Source: Acanthopleura granulata
Taxonomy: Eukaryota; Mollusca; Polyplacophora; Chitonida; Chitonidae
Assembly: GCA_016165875.1 (NCBI GenBank)
Contig: JABBOT010000013.1
Coordinates: 17,552,368-17,616,367, forward strand
Length of the DNA stretch: 64,000 nucleotides
Direction of reading: 5' to 3'
A program made the position numbers and the translations under genes. The notes under the pieces were generated by a model. That model made no database searches. It was not told the DNA's origin and worked only from the letters and a program-made list of their open reading frames with translations. Each line of letters begins with the position of its first letter. Position 1 is the stretch's first letter. This document shows, in pieces, positions 28,401 through 43,400 of the stretch.

Positions 28401-31400
28401 TGCAGGAGAAGTGTAGTCAAGACTCGCAGTCCAGGAGAAGTGTAGTCAAGGCTCGCACTGCAGGAGAAGTGTAGTCAAGGCTCGCACTGCAGGAGAAGTG
28501 TAGTCAAGGCTCGCACTGCAGGAGAAGTGTAGTCCAGGCTCGCAGTCCAGGAGAAGTGTAGTCAAGGCTTGCACTGCAGGAGAGGTGTAGTCAAGGTTCA
28601 CACTCCAGGAGAAGTGTAGTCAAGGCTCGCACTGCAGGAGAAGTGTAGTCAAGGCTCGCAGTCCAGGAGAAGTGTAGTCAAGGCTCGCACTGCAGGAGAA
28701 GTGTAGTCAAGGCTCGCACTGCAGGAGAAGTGTAGTCAAGGCTCGCACTCCAGGAGAAGTGTAGTCAAGGCTCACACTGCAGGAGAAGTGTAGTCAAGGC
28801 TCACACTCCAGGAGAAGTGTAGTCAAGGCTCACACTCCAGGAGAAGTGTGTGGCTATATGGTATAGGTTTGGCTTTCTAGCTGCTTGAAGATGAAAAATT
28901 AAGACCTACTGCATGTAAGTCCGAGTAAAATTATCCAGTATTCAGTAAATAAGCCCCAGATTGTGGGTATTGGTAGAGAGAAGTAGACAGACCCTACGTG
29001 TAGGTAAAACTGAGTGGAATGTTGATATATGGTGCTTCATGGGCATACTGCATTGTATTTTTACAGCTGTACATTTGTGAATATAAAGTTGTATTGAGTC
29101 TGTAATATTTGGCTCTCCCAAATCAGTACATCTGTACCTGAGCATATGATATTTCTATGTCACAGGCTGAGGATGAGAAGGCAGAGCCTGAGGGGGATAA
29201 GACAGAGCTTGAGGAGGAGAAGTCTCGCTCTGGGAGCCTGAAATCATCCCACTCCTCTAACAGCTCCCTCAATAAGCCTGTAGAAGCTGTGAGAAGGGGA
29301 GGTAAGCCTAGCCCGTCAGGCTCCAGCAACAGCCTGTTTGCGGACGAGCCCGAAGATGACCTGTTCTCTACCAAACCTCCGCCACTCAGTTCAGTCGGGT
29401 GAGATGGTTAAACACTTAATAGTCAGTCATTTACATTTATTTATCTGATCTTATGATTGTTGCTTAATGCCATCCTCAAGAAATTTGCGGGTATATGATG
29501 ATGGTCTGTGTTATGGGTGGAGATAACCAGAGTACTCAGGGTAAGCCCAGAACCTTTGGCAAGTTACTGACAGACTTTCTCACGTGTACAAGTATGCATG
29601 CCATATTGGTGGAAGACAATGTACTGCCTAAAGTATATGGTACAATTAAAAATGTCATATACTGCCTAAAGGGTATGATACTATTATAAATATCATATAC
29701 TGTCTAAAGGGTACAGTACTATTATAAACATCATATACTGTCTAAAGGGTACGGTACTATTATAAACATCATATACTGCCTAAAGGGTACAGTACTAATA
29801 TAAACCTCATATACTGCCTGAAGGGTACAGTACTAATATAAACCACATATACTGCAGAAAGGGTACAGTACTATTATAAACCACATATACTGCAGAAAGG
29901 GTACAGTACTATTATAAACCTCATATACCGCAGAAAGGGTACAGTACTATTATAAACCTCATATACCGCAGAAAGGGTACAGTACTATTATAAACCTCAT
30001 ACAGTGCAGAAAGGGTACAGTACTGTTATAAACCTCATGTAGTGCAGAAAGGGTATGGCACTATTATAAATGTCATGGACCACATATTATCACCAAGGCT
30101 CTACAAACTGTGAGAACTCAGGGTAATCTGTAGATACTCTTTTCAAAGCTTGGTTAGAACTTCATTCATTTACATGTTCACCTAGGACATCACCATCTCG
30201 CATTGGTTTATAGTATGGTCATTGCCAGTCCGTCTGTCCGTCCATCTGTCTGCCTGTCTGTCTCTATTTTTGTGGTCACCATACCTCAGAACCTGTTGAC
30301 AGCAAGTTCTTGAAAGTTTCCAGGCCTTTCTTTGCATATTACCTTAAATTGTGTTAGCTCGCCTGTACTAAGTACAGGCATAGCTTATGTCATACCCTGA
30401 GGGTCGGCGTACAATAACCGGGAAATCAATGTTAAACAAAATGTTAGGCTGGTATCTTAAGAAATACTGCTTGTATTGAACTCAGGGTTTGCACACATGT
30501 AAAGCACAGTAACATGAGGGGGATATTTCATCGTTGATTGTGTGTGTGTGTGCATATTAAATGCTGTAAATTACTGAATTCCTGACTTAGGATACTGCAT
30601 ATTATAATCTATTCCCTACAGGCGAGCTCTTTGGTAGCCTTGCTATCACATCTAAATTGTCACACTACTGTATCTGTGTAACAGTTAAGGGGAATTTCAT
30701 TCAGTTTTGCGAGTACAATCGCTGCGACTCCTCCATGTACATGTGCCTTTTGGCACAACTATACTGTACTGTATCTGTAATATCCGTGGGCGTATTTAAA
30801 GGAAGTTTTTCTCAAGTTGTGGAGTGCTGCACTTTTGGTCCTTGTTTTAATAATGCCTGGTTTAATGAATGCATTGTTTACCCAACATCAAGTGAGACAC
30901 ACATTTCATTTTAGGACTCATACTCGTACCATCTTTTTCCCATTTCTGTAAATCTCAGTATCATTTCTAGTGCTGCTCCAGTTTGTCAATCCTCAGCAAG
31001 TTTAAGTCTATTATCCTTTGGTCAGTTTCTGATTTTTGTTTTTTTCAGCCAGTTTGAATTCATTTCTTAATCATTTTTAATCCAGTTTCATTTGCTTTTT
31101 CTTCTTCACTTATTAATGTGTGGTTCCTCAGCCAATTCCCATTTGTTATTCCTCACCTGTTTTTAGTCTGGTACTCTAACATGTCTATAATTGACTGTCT
31201 TTCCACTGCACAGCTGCTTTAACATGGCAGTTTGATTTGGGTTTTTTTTATGAGAATTAAAGAACCAGAATTGCCAGTTTAGTACATGTATGCCATTACA
31301 TAAGCAAGATCTTATGGTACATCTATTTTCATTCTTTAAATATAGCGGCCATCATAGATGAGGTCTGATGTGGTGAACTAGAACGGTGTTATGAAACAAC

Positions 31401-34400
31401 AGTAATAAAAAACATGCATATATATATGATTAGGGTCATTGCTCTAGGTCTTTGGTACAACCTTTTGTCAGTTTCAAAATGGAAAACAATTCTAATTGTG
31501 TCCAACTTTTTGTTGCCCTAATTATTTTCCTGAAAATACCCTATAACCTGAAAAGGGTTTCCCCAGGTCTCTGTCATATGTGCTATGAAATCATGAAATA
31601 ACATGATATAGTATGGTGACTCTTCACACCCCATCTGCTACAAGTGTGGTGACTCTTCACACCCCATCTGCTACAAGTGTGGTGACTCTTCACACCCCAT
31701 CTGCTACAAGTGTGGTGACTCTTCACACCCCATCTGCTACAAGTTTGGTGACTCTTCACACCCCATCTGCTACAAGTGTGGTGACTCTTTCACACCTCAT
31801 CTGCTACAAGTATGGTGACTCTTCACACCCCATCTGCTACAAGTATGGTGACTCCTCACACCTCATCTGTTACAAGTATGGTGACTCTTCTCACCCCATC
31901 TGCTACAAGTGTGGTGACTCTTCACACCCCATCTGCTACAAGTTTGGTGACTCTTCACACCCCATCTGCTACAAGTATGGTGACTCTTCACACCCCATCT
32001 GCTACAAGTGTGGTGACTCTTCACACCCCATCTGCTACAAGTATGGTGACTCTTCACACCCCATCTGCTACAAGTATGGTGACTCTTCACACCCCACCTG
32101 CTACAAGTGTGGTGACTCTTCACACCTCATCTGCTACAAGTATGGTGACTCTTCACACCCCATCTGCTACAAGTGTGGTGACTCTTTCACACCTCATCTG
32201 CTACAAGTATGGTGACTCTTCACACCCCATCTGCTACAAGTATGGTGACTCTTCACACCCCATCTGCTACAAGTGTGGTGACTCTTTCACACCTCATCTG
32301 CTACAAGTATGGTGACTCTTCACACCCCATCTGCTAAAAGTGTGGTGACTCTTCACACCCCATCTGCTACAAGTATGGTGACTCTTCACACCCCATCTGC
32401 TACAAGTATGGTGACTCTTCACACCCCATCTGCTACAAATATGGTGACTCTTCGCACCCCATCTGCTACAAGTGACATGACGTCACATTTTCCCTTATTT
32501 GCCTACTATGCAACATGATGAAAACTGTTATTTTCATCAGGATCTCTCTGGAAGATCAAATGTTTTAATAGACCGATAATGCTTTGTGGAAGTTTTTCAT
32601 GAGCACATACACCCCAAAAAATCGAGAAAAAAAAAAAGAATTTAAAGTATTTCAGGAAACAAATTTCTCTTGCCTTGATGAAAGGCAGGCATTATTTTGG
32701 ACTTTATGTGGGCTTAAATATATGATGACTCCAGTGTGAGTAATGGCTGTGTAAATGTACTTCTGTCAAATGTTAACGCCTGCTACAGTGTATTATGAAT
32801 AACATCAGAGCACATATTGTGACAGAGACAAACAGCAGGAGGGGATTCACACCTTGTTTTGCAACCGCAGCAACATTCTTGTTGTTTGATACAAACACAG
32901 AGCCTAGGACCCATTTCTGTTAATGCTGCAGCTGTTTAAAATCCCCCTTTTTTCTGGTCATGCTGGCATGTCATATCGAGAATGCCCATGTTGGTGCCCC
33001 AAAACGGGGAATGAGATGTTCAGGTAAATGTTGATGGTGGTGTGACTGTTTGAAAAGTAGCATAGGTGAAAAGCACAACCATACCACGGGGATGCTCAAT
33101 GGGGAATGCTCTGTTGCCATGTTAATAGCCATAAATTATAAAATTTGTGTCTTAGTGTCCTGTATGTTAAGATGTTAATGGTGTAATTACTATCTCAGTT
33201 TGTTGCCACAGACTAGTACTGTAAATCTTCAACGTTTTCAATCATTAAGGCTGTTTTTAAAGGCTAGGTGATGCATACAGTCAATGTAAAAATGAAGCCA
33301 AAAATGATTTGTTTGTGTATAAAGGTATAAACTTCATAAAACTATGAGAGTTATTTTTCTTGACTCTACAGTTCTCTAAGAAAACTTTTAAATATTGTTT
33401 TCAGTGGTGCTTGAAAAGGTTGAAGGATTAGGGTATATCCACACTTAATATGATATGTGCATGATGTATAGGCTGGATGGCCCAAGTTTTAACAATCCTC
33501 CAGGACTTTCGTTCTTTTCTAGTAAAGCTGAAGAAGACAGCTGTCTTTCCTGGGTTTTAACTGATAATTACCTTGGACTGATCCCCCTGATCATGTTGGT
33601 TTATGTGTATTCATTTGATTTTTGTATGTTTTATGTGTGTTCAGAGACTTTCAGCCCTGTATTGTTTTGTGATATAACTGGGAGGCTAGGATTTTGGGGG
33701 TATTTCTGGTAATGGCTGGTTTATTTATCTTGCACATGTCTAAGGCTATCGGGGTTTATATGGCCACAGCTCACAGATGCCAGCCTATAAACTGTTATGC
33801 CAGTGTACCATAAATGTTCTGCACAGTGTCAGCAGCAGAAGGGTTGACCTGGAAACAGAGTAGCAGAGTTAAGGGGGAAGACCGGTTTGAAATCGACTTT
33901 AATTAGTATCATATTCATTCATTGTACATCACAAGAAGAATTTGCTTTGATGATGTTCATGAAGTTTTCGCCACATTACATATATTGATGGCTGAATATA
34001 GCTTGTGCTTACTGAGGCATTCTGAATATTTCCTCCTTTTTTATTGCATTACATTTAGTTGTTCAATCTGTAGTATGGTTTGGGAAGATCTGTGGCTCAG
34101 TTTTTGCCTTATTTAATCTGGCTGATTATTCTGTGTTATGCCACAGTTTTTTTGTCTTCCCTGATCAAGGATCATATGGTTTTTATTTCAAGAATCAAAC
34201 AAAATATACATACCAAGAATTTATTTCTTGCATGCATTTTTTCACCATGGAACTAATGGTAAAAGATCACTCTTGACAGGAACAGTATGGGTACAGTGGT
34301 ACCAACATGCACTCAGTATGTGTAAGACTTAACCTTCTTGCATGGCAATTTTTTACCATGGTATGGTAAAACAGCACTCTCGATGGGAACAGTACTGGTA

Positions 34401-37400
34401 CAGTTTCTGGTTGCTTCCTCACAGCTGAATGAAACTGATCAAGGCCTGACCTTTGTGGATGCTGAGCAAAAATGTGAGGATATTGGTACTTGCGTCAGTG
34501 GGAGTTTCACTGGGCTGCTCTCAGTGCCATGGTGTTTTAGGTTTAGAGGATATCTAGAGAGATGGCTGACTTTCAGGTTCCTTGTGAAGGTTTCTATGTT
34601 TTCTGTTATACATGTTGTAAGTAATGTCCTCCAAGCCGTTCTCTAAGCTTTTGTCTAACTGGGCAGTGAAAGCCAACAAGGGCCACAGCCGGTGAGTTTG
34701 TGGAAGGCCTGAAATTGTGTGTCTGTTTTTTTATACCTGGCATTTTCTGTGCCAGTTGTTTTCTAGCCAGGACAACAGCAGTATGCTCTCTATATAATTT
34801 AAGCCTCCTCCACTTTTTGTTATGGACGTCTTGTAACCTGGCTTCTGAAGCGCACATGTGGCATATTTTGTTGATGCATGGATTTTCACATTACATTATA
34901 CACTTATAAACATGTGCATGTATAACGTGTAGATCTGTTTCTCTGAATAGTGATCCTAGTTTGCTTTTCCATTACAAAATTCCTTTCATGTTCACCACTT
35001 TTGCTTTTAAATTTTAATGCAATTAATATTTCAGTCTTAAGGTACATGCTATATGTTAACTGCTTTATGGCTGCACGTTTAATACCATACTTGATCAGAC
35101 AGTATTGTGGATATCTTCCTGTGGGGAGTTGATCGCAGACAACAACAGGCAGCAGTACTGCTTGCATTTGCAGTCTTGCCTTCACTGAAGACATTTTCCA
35201 CCAGTGTGATTTGCCAGTCTGTTACATGTAGGAAAGTTACTTGCCAGAGGTTGGTGGCTTCTCGCATCTATAAAAATAGCAACTGTCGTAGAATTTAAAA
35301 CTTTTTGAGTATGATGTTAAACAACAAGGGTCATTGACTGTGAACAGGGAATCTGTGGATTTCTCCCCTCTTAGTAGGTCATGGGGCCTTTAAGTGACAA
35401 TAAATGGTCGATGGGTCGGAGGTTCATTAGTGGCCACTTGTCTTCCTGGATACATGAACAATACAGGTATCTGTATGTCATGCAGGTTACTGGTGACCCT
35501 CCCCAAGGTCAAGTGTATACTGACCACTCCCTTTTTAAATTAGGTAAATAAATATATATATACTGTGCCATGTACATGCCCAGTATAAACATGTTAGTAT
35601 CGAAAGGTGGGCAATATACTCGCCTAAATACACCAGTCTTCTCCGTCTGCTACGTACATCCACAGTTACAATTCTAATCATACACGTTATACATCATGTA
35701 CTCTAAAGGATGTTGTCTCTTTCCAGTTCAGGGAAATCCGCAAAAAAGAAGCCATCTTTATTTGGGGAGGATGAGGAGGAAGAGGCGGATCTGTTTGGAG
35801 GGGGAGGAGCCAAGGAGCCGGCCGCCAAGAAAGCAGCCAAACCTGTGGTACTGTAAACATTTAGCATGTTTAGTGTGAACATTCCCAAGGACAAGTCGTC
35901 GCAAAGAAATAAATAAATAAACAAGCAGTTAATCGTCATATTTGTCTGTACACCTTGTAGTCCATCCAGAAATAGAATTGGCTGGTTAACTGTCTTTGTT
36001 GAGAGGGCAACCCTAAAATTTATATGTAGCTCTGAACTACAAAGAGTCCAAAGTATTGGATGCTCTGTGATTTTCTGTCATCATAGATTCGACTTGTCTC
36101 ACTTCTTAAGCTGAGGTAAAAGTTTTATGAATTTGTGACCTACAAATTGAAAGATCTCTACCTGTATGGGTTTTTTTGCCTTGAAAGTTACTACAGTGAT
36201 AAGCTCATGCTGGCTTCCTCTCTGGCTGTACGTGGGAAGGTCCGCCAACAACCTGCGGATGGTCGTGAGTTTCCTGCGGGCTCTGCCCAGTTTCCTCCCA
36301 CCATAATTCTGGTCGCCATAATGAAATATTTTTGTTAGCAGTGTAAATTGGCGTAAGGATAGAAATGAATACTACATGTACCATCAGAGAGGTTCGATAA
36401 ATCTTACCAAGGTGACAGCCAAGATCAACACAAATATGAGCGCATATGGCACAGAGCAAGATACAAAAGTCATGAGTATTTTAGCCAAAATGAAATCGCT
36501 GCTGCTTCTTTGGATTTGATGTCATGTACACATATGTAGGGAGACAGATTATTGTCGGCAATTGTTGCCACATCTGTACATGGACATCAGAAACTGAATA
36601 TAATCAGAGGTTTCGTACATTGTTTTGCTAATATCTTGAGGTTTTGTTCGCTTCCTCATCATAATATGATTGAAATATTAAAAACATAGGTTTGTAAGAA
36701 GTTCATGTATTTATTTGTTTATTTTATGGCTGCTTAATACCATATTGTGGAATTTTTCACTTTTGTGATGGTCACCACCTTCACAGTTTTTATGCTGCTG
36801 AAATGGCAGAGATACACAACTGAGCTGGGTGGATTTTGACGAACGTTACATGTACACCACATTAGAATGTGCCAGCCCATCTGGTCCTCCAATAAAACTA
36901 ACTGACATGGTATAAAGTGAAAAATTTGTGACTGGTGTTCAGCTACAGGTAGGGTCAGATACATTTTAAAAAGAGTTTATTACAAATGTGCATGTAATGT
37001 TATTATCTTATTTGTCTTTTGACTCAGGAGAAGAAGCTGGCATCTAAAGACAGCTTATTCAGCGGAGACACCTCTCCAGAAGAAGACCTGTTCGGTTCCA
37101 TGACAGCAAAGCCCAGAGCAGATTCCGGCCGTAAGAAACCCATCGGAGGTGTGGCTTTGTTCGGAGGTCAGGACCTTTTCGGGAAGAAAGACAAACCGGC
37201 TGAAGAACCAGCTGTAACAAAGGAAAAATCGGTATGGGAGTTTGGGGGAGATGTCAGTGTATGTAGTAATTCTTTCTAGTTTTTTTCCACCTGTGGACCT
37301 GACTATATTTGTGTTTAATAGTGAATAAGCCTGCACCAAGGCACTAATCACCAAGCAAATAAACCTTAGCTTAGGTCAGGGTATTGAGAGCTGTTTTCTG

Positions 37401-40400
37401 ACCAGAAAGGTAAATTTTTATATTTGTTAGAGCTTTGTCTCTAAAATTAAAATGTATTGAAAATAAAGATACATAAACTGGCATCATTTGGAATAAGATA
37501 CAGAAGTTGCCAGCAACTTGCAGATGGTGGTAAATTTTTCCCAGCTGCCATTGTAAAAGTGAAATATTTTTGAATATGGAATGAAATTCTAAACAATTAA
37601 ATGAATGTATAATTTGTACAGTGCTTTGATTACTTGTTTGACAAAGTCAGTTACAAGGTAACCTCCCTTGTTTCATTTTTTTTATCATTTTTTCTGATTT
37701 TTATTTATTTTTTTTTTTGTAACATGCATTTGTTAATAAGTGTGTGAAAAGTTTAGATTGTGACTAAAGTTATTTGGCGGAAAGCACCGCATATTGCCAT
37801 GTACTAGATAGACCCCCTGATGGAATGAATGAATGTTTTGAGTGTAATACCAATTTAATGTGGCAGTATTGGAGCCATGTCATGGCGAGAACATCTTATA
37901 ATCAGAAAGTAGTTAAGTCTTTAGAATGATTGCAAAGTCAGAACAATTAGGAAACAGATGCTTTTGAAAATCATCTGAAAAATCGAAACAAAATAGTCAG
38001 ATTACAAAATTATAGAATACAAAAAGTACATTAAAGAAAAAGCTTATACAAAATGATATGTTCTCTGATATGGAATTTTGAGTTGTACTCACCCGAACCA
38101 ATAAGAAAATAGAATGACAGAGTGTTTTAAACACTGTCGTCATAGGCAATCATCTAAGATAATTAAACAGCATATTGTTGTTTTTCCTATTTTTTTTTCT
38201 AAGGTGACAGAGAGTAAATCTGAAGTGAGTAAGCCTTCACCCCGTAAGAACACGCTGTCCCTGTTTGATGATGATGATGGGGAGGATCTGTTTGGGGGCG
38301 TGGCGAAGATAGCTGATAAAGGTGGGGCCAAACCAGACAGCTTCCCCAAGGGTACAGACTCAAAACCTGAGGTAATATATCGGTGAAGTCTGTGTGTTGA
38401 AGGTTTTTTTAGTGACCTGTGTGCAGTTTTAAATAACCTGGACAACATGGTCATACCACTTTGTCTGAAAGGGTGTTTTCCAAAATGGCAGGCACCTACA
38501 TGTGTTTGCAGGTATGCATGAACATATAGCATTGGCCATCAATGTGCACATCACCCCCACCCCCTGCGAGGAGTAATCCGGAAAACAGAGGCCTTGCATT
38601 CTGAAAACACCTCTTTTGGAGAAGTTATATGGAAGTTTTTTCCCTGTTATATGATATAGGACAAGGGTAATCTGGGTGCAATTTTATTTGACATGGACAA
38701 TTTGGATCTTACTACTTTATCCAAAGTGTGTTTCAAAAACTGTCGGGCATCTATTATCAAGCTTGGAGAAGTATAGCGAACTGTGTCTGAAAATTGCAGT
38801 TGATGAAATCAAACCTGAGCAGAAGAAGAAAAAAAGGAAGAAAAGAAAAACTTCAATGCAAATCAATAAAAAAAGAAAAAATGACATTAGTTGACGTGTC
38901 TTAAGCATTATGCTCTAAACAGAGGTTGGGGGATACAGTGTTTGGATGTCATGACTGACCTTATGTGGGATTTATTTATTTATTTATTTGATTGGTGTTC
39001 AAAGTTGAAGTCAAGAATATTTCACTTGCAAGACGACAGTCAACATTATGCTGGAGGAAACTAGGAAGAGCCCTGGGGAAACCCACGACCATCCACATTT
39101 TGCTGGTAGACCTTCCCACGTAAGTCCGGAGGGGAAAGATTCTTTGCATGTGTTGTTGTTAAGATAGTATGTGGCTTTTAAGCTGTTAATAGCTAAAAGT
39201 TCAGAAGGTAAAGTTTTCACCCAAACTCTCAACATGCTGTTTTCTTCTTGTCATGATTTTCTGTCCTCCAGCTGCTCATTTTCTCTCAGCATTCTGTTCA
39301 TTCTTGTGGAACTGCTTTCCTCTGATCATTTTTTTGTCTCTTCAGCATGTTGTTTATCTCTCCTTGTGCTTTTTTTTCTATCATGCTGCTTATCATTTTC
39401 TCATCTGTTTTCCTCTGAGGATGGTGTTTTTTTGTCTTAACAGACAAAGTCGAGAACAAAGAGTAAGAGTCTGTTTGAGGATGAGGATGAGTTGTTTGGC
39501 GGACCGGAGGAGGACAGCCCGTCTGTGGACCTGTTTGGGGACACACCACCAGCCACCCCACAAAAGGTACACTGAATGAAATACATGCAGAAAAATAAAA
39601 ATCACTAATGGGAGATATAAAAGTCATCTTCACATAACCTTGTCCAAAATGATAAAACAAGAGTAAGTCCAAGGGGTTAGTGGGCTAGCAAAGCATAGTG
39701 ACTCAGAAGCTCCCCCAGAGTGGCCGGTGTGAGTTCTAACTCAGCTCATGTTGCCTCCCCCTCCGGCCGTACGTGGGAAGGTCAACCAGCAAACTGCTGA
39801 TGGTTGTGGCCCTCCGTGGGTTCTGCCTGGTTTCCTGCCATCATAATGCTGGCCACCGTCGTGTATGTAATATATTCTTGAATATGACGTAAAATATCAA
39901 ATAAGTAAACAAAGACAGCCATTACAGTCCCTCGTACACAGAGCAAATACAATTAGGATGTTTGTGTACATCTGTATATTCCAGACATATTTGTAGGATT
40001 AAATTGAACGTCTTCTAGCATGCTGCATTATTTATTCTAGTAGTTTATAATGTCGTGCTTAAGAGATTTTCATCATTACAATGCTGATGAGCCTGGAGTA
40101 AGTCAGCGACCTTTGACAGACTCTGGACGAACCTCCTGACGAAACGCCACAGCCCAAACATGGAGACCTGGGTCTCAGTATGACACGTGTCCGGGGACTG
40201 ATAGTCTCAGCCAGCCAGCACATGACACATCTCATCGAGTCGGTCAGGGGACTGATAGTCTCAGCCAGCCAGCACATGACACATCTCATGGAGTCGGTCA
40301 GGGGACTGACAGTCCCAGCCAGCCAGCACATGACACATCTCATGGAGTCGGTCAGGGGACTGACAGTCCCAGCCAGCCAGCACATGACACATCTCATGGA

Positions 40401-43400
40401 GTCGGTCAGGGGACTGACAGTCTCAGCCAGCCAGCACATGACACATCTCATGGAGTCGGTCAGGACCCTACAGACATTTAAAAACCTTTCTCTGCTTGTG
40501 ATATTAATAAATGTACACAAGGTTTACTTTATCTCTCATTGACTAACAGACTGCTACCAAGGCCAAAGTGCCTACGCCATCAAAGCTCCATGGTGGAGGG
40601 GTTACTTTGCAAGGGGCAACAACTACGTCAACTTCCTCAGACCTCTTTGGTGGTGATGACAAAGATGAGGACTTGTTTGGAGAACAACCCCAAACAGAGT
40701 CACAGCTACAGGTAACTGAAGAATCATGACATGAAAAATATCATGTGAGGTGAAGTTTTCTCACAACATGTACTTGGGTGCCTCCATGGCTGAGGGGTTT
40801 AGCACGCCACCGAGTCGTTATGATCCCTTGCTTCTCAGCAGTGCGGTTGCTGTGAGTTCAAGTCCAGCTGATGCTGGCTTCCTCTCCGGCCATATGTGGG
40901 AAATGCCCGCCAGTAACCTGCGAATGGTTGTGGGTTTCCCTCAGGCTTTCCCCTGGTTTCCTCCCACCATTATGCTGGCCACTGTCTTTTATTGGAGTCA
41001 AATATTCTTGAGTATGGTGTAAAACAACAATCAGATAGGTAAATACTACATGTACTCAAGCCCTGTAGATCTAAGGATTACTGCCATGTCCCTGTCTGTC
41101 TGTCTGTCTGCTGTCTTGTGATGACCATATCTGGATCTCTTGAAAAGAAATATACGAAGTTCTGAAGAGATGTGAAATACTGATGGTATAATTACACCTA
41201 ATTGTGCTCCCCTGCAGTTTTAAGGGATAACAATAACATCAGTTTTAGGAAGTATTTTTTTTGCATTTTTGGACGAGTTGTGGAATTAAACTGCAGATAC
41301 ATGTAAATGCCATCTTACTGTTCTGGCGTGGTTTTTTCCAATTACATATTTTTACAATACTGGTATCTTTTATTAACATTACAGTTGCTCACTACATGGT
41401 CATGGTACTTGTAACAAATGTTTTTCTTTACCTCTGTAGGTCAAAGATCGTAAAATAAATCTAAATGATGCAACAACAACAGAGACAAGTGATGAACCAG
41501 TAGAGAAAGTAAGCTACCTATATCTGCACTTACAATACTGCGATTATGATTACTGAATTACTGCTGGAAAGATTAACAATGGCTTTTTTTAAAGATTATT
41601 TCTGCACTGAGTGCATAACATTAAGTTAAACATGATTGATATTTATGCTGACTTGTTTGTGAACTAATTTCAAACTATTTCTTTGCCCATCCAAAGTTGC
41701 AAGTTTTGCCTGATTCTGAGAAATTTATTCATCGTAAAAAGTTGTTTTGTGCAGAATGATATCCTGCTATTAAAGTTTGACCACCAAAAATGTTATTAGG
41801 ACATTTGTTTCTTTATGCACTTTTTGGAGGGGAATTTTACGTCCTGTACCACACATGTGCATATAAGCCTTTGACTGATACAGTGATTTGCATATTGTGT
41901 GGACTAACTTTTCTCACACTTGATCCGTTTGCCTTACTAACTGACCAATGAATCAATCAGTTTAATCAATATCTCACTGGGTTCCCAGAAAGAGACTGAA
42001 CCTCCAAAGCCCAAGAAACCAGCCGGTGCTGTGTCCATGTTCGGTGGTTTTGACCCGTTTGCTGAGCTGAAGAAGAAACAACATGAAGCAGAATCAACAA
42101 AAGCCAAAGGTAAATGTTAGTTTGCGGACATCTGGATTGCTTGCTTATATAAAGGGCATATTCAAGAATTTCTCCCTTGTTGCCGTGTACAGCAGCAAGG
42201 TAGGGTCAAGTGGTTACTATTTTTTTTTTCAATTTCTTGCACACAAAAGAGACAAGTTCAATCTCAGCATTGGCCAGGGAATTTGTGTATTTATCCAGTC
42301 AGTGTTAAAAGAGCCTTGATCGTGTTCACCACAACAAGCATGTGGTGATCCTCTTGTGGTTGTTTGCTCAGTCTAATGTTCATTGAGGGCCACTAGTCTT
42401 CCTCCATTTTGGTTGCATGGTAACTTTCAAAAGGTTGGTAGTTTTATGGCTAGAGAGGAAGCCAGCATCACAGACTTGAATTCACAGCGACCATTTTAGT
42501 GAGAGGCTCGTGGATCAGTGCTCTGCGCTTGAGTGGTAACCACCTCAGTCATGGATGCCCCAAATAAAGAAATAAAATAAATGATTTGGAAGTCGCATGT
42601 CAAGTGAATACCTGACAAGCCAATTCAAACACTTGCAAACTCTGGGAAGTACTTTCAGTTTTGCACAAAGTGCTGAAATGCTGTATGAACAAGGGGAATG
42701 TCTTGATTTTGCAGATTCCCTATTTGATGAAGATGCAGAGGACGGGTCTCTGTTTTCGAAACCTGCAGAAAGAAAGGTGAGGATAATGGCATGTTATCTG
42801 CCCAGTGGTAGTTCAGATAATTCGGGTGCAAAAGAGCATTGAAATAGGGAGAAAATTTGAGTGAGGTTTGCATTTAGTGTTCAGACCTGCCGTGCTCATG
42901 AAAAAAATGCATGATCATGTATTAATGTCGTGAAATATTTGAGCTAGTCTTTAACAGTGCAGTAATGGTCTTCAGATTTTGTCATTTTGTTCAAGTAAGT
43001 TCATGAATTGTCTTCAGATTTAGTCATTAAGAGTCACAAAAGTTAACAAGTTTTTATTTTGAAATATCTGTGGTAACTCTGAGCATTAAATACCCTCATG
43101 GTGATTACAGAAACCTGAACCAGGAGCAGGTATGGAAGAGGAACCCAAACCAGTGGCTGCCAAGCCCAAGAAGCCAGTGGGGGCCGTGTCTATGTTTGGA
43201 GGGGTGGACCCACTAGGCGGCTTCAAACCCAGCAGTAAACCGGAACAGAAGGAAGACAAACCAGGTACATTGTGGTCAAAAAGTCAATGTCTTTCCACAC
43301 TGCTCTCCAATGTCATGTTTATAGGTGTGAAAATGTGGAAGTAACTTTCCAGAGTGCTCTCAGACTATGTTGTATGTCCTGTTGGTCAATCTGCACACCC

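Larger units (their letters stand above)
29399..35726 (+). other. WASHC2 intron 19 (6.3 kb)
   Basis: Largest intron. Besides the arrays at 29640-30078 and 31612-32475 it holds a direct repeat pair (34228-34297 and 34337-34402). The stretch 32480-34220 shows no repeat, exon or RNA gene that I can support. Confidence 0.6.

Noticed and set aside
15892..28850. CRISPR array possibility for regularly repeated units
   Set aside because: Eukaryotic DNA; the repeats are head-to-tail without unique spacers, so they are minisatellites.
31613..32518. Frames of 200 and 167 codons, one reading [12 protein letters not shown] like a CCHC zinc knuckle
   Set aside because: Pure 33-bp minisatellite translation inside an intron. 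The resemblance is chance, and frames shift at each TTTCACACC variant.
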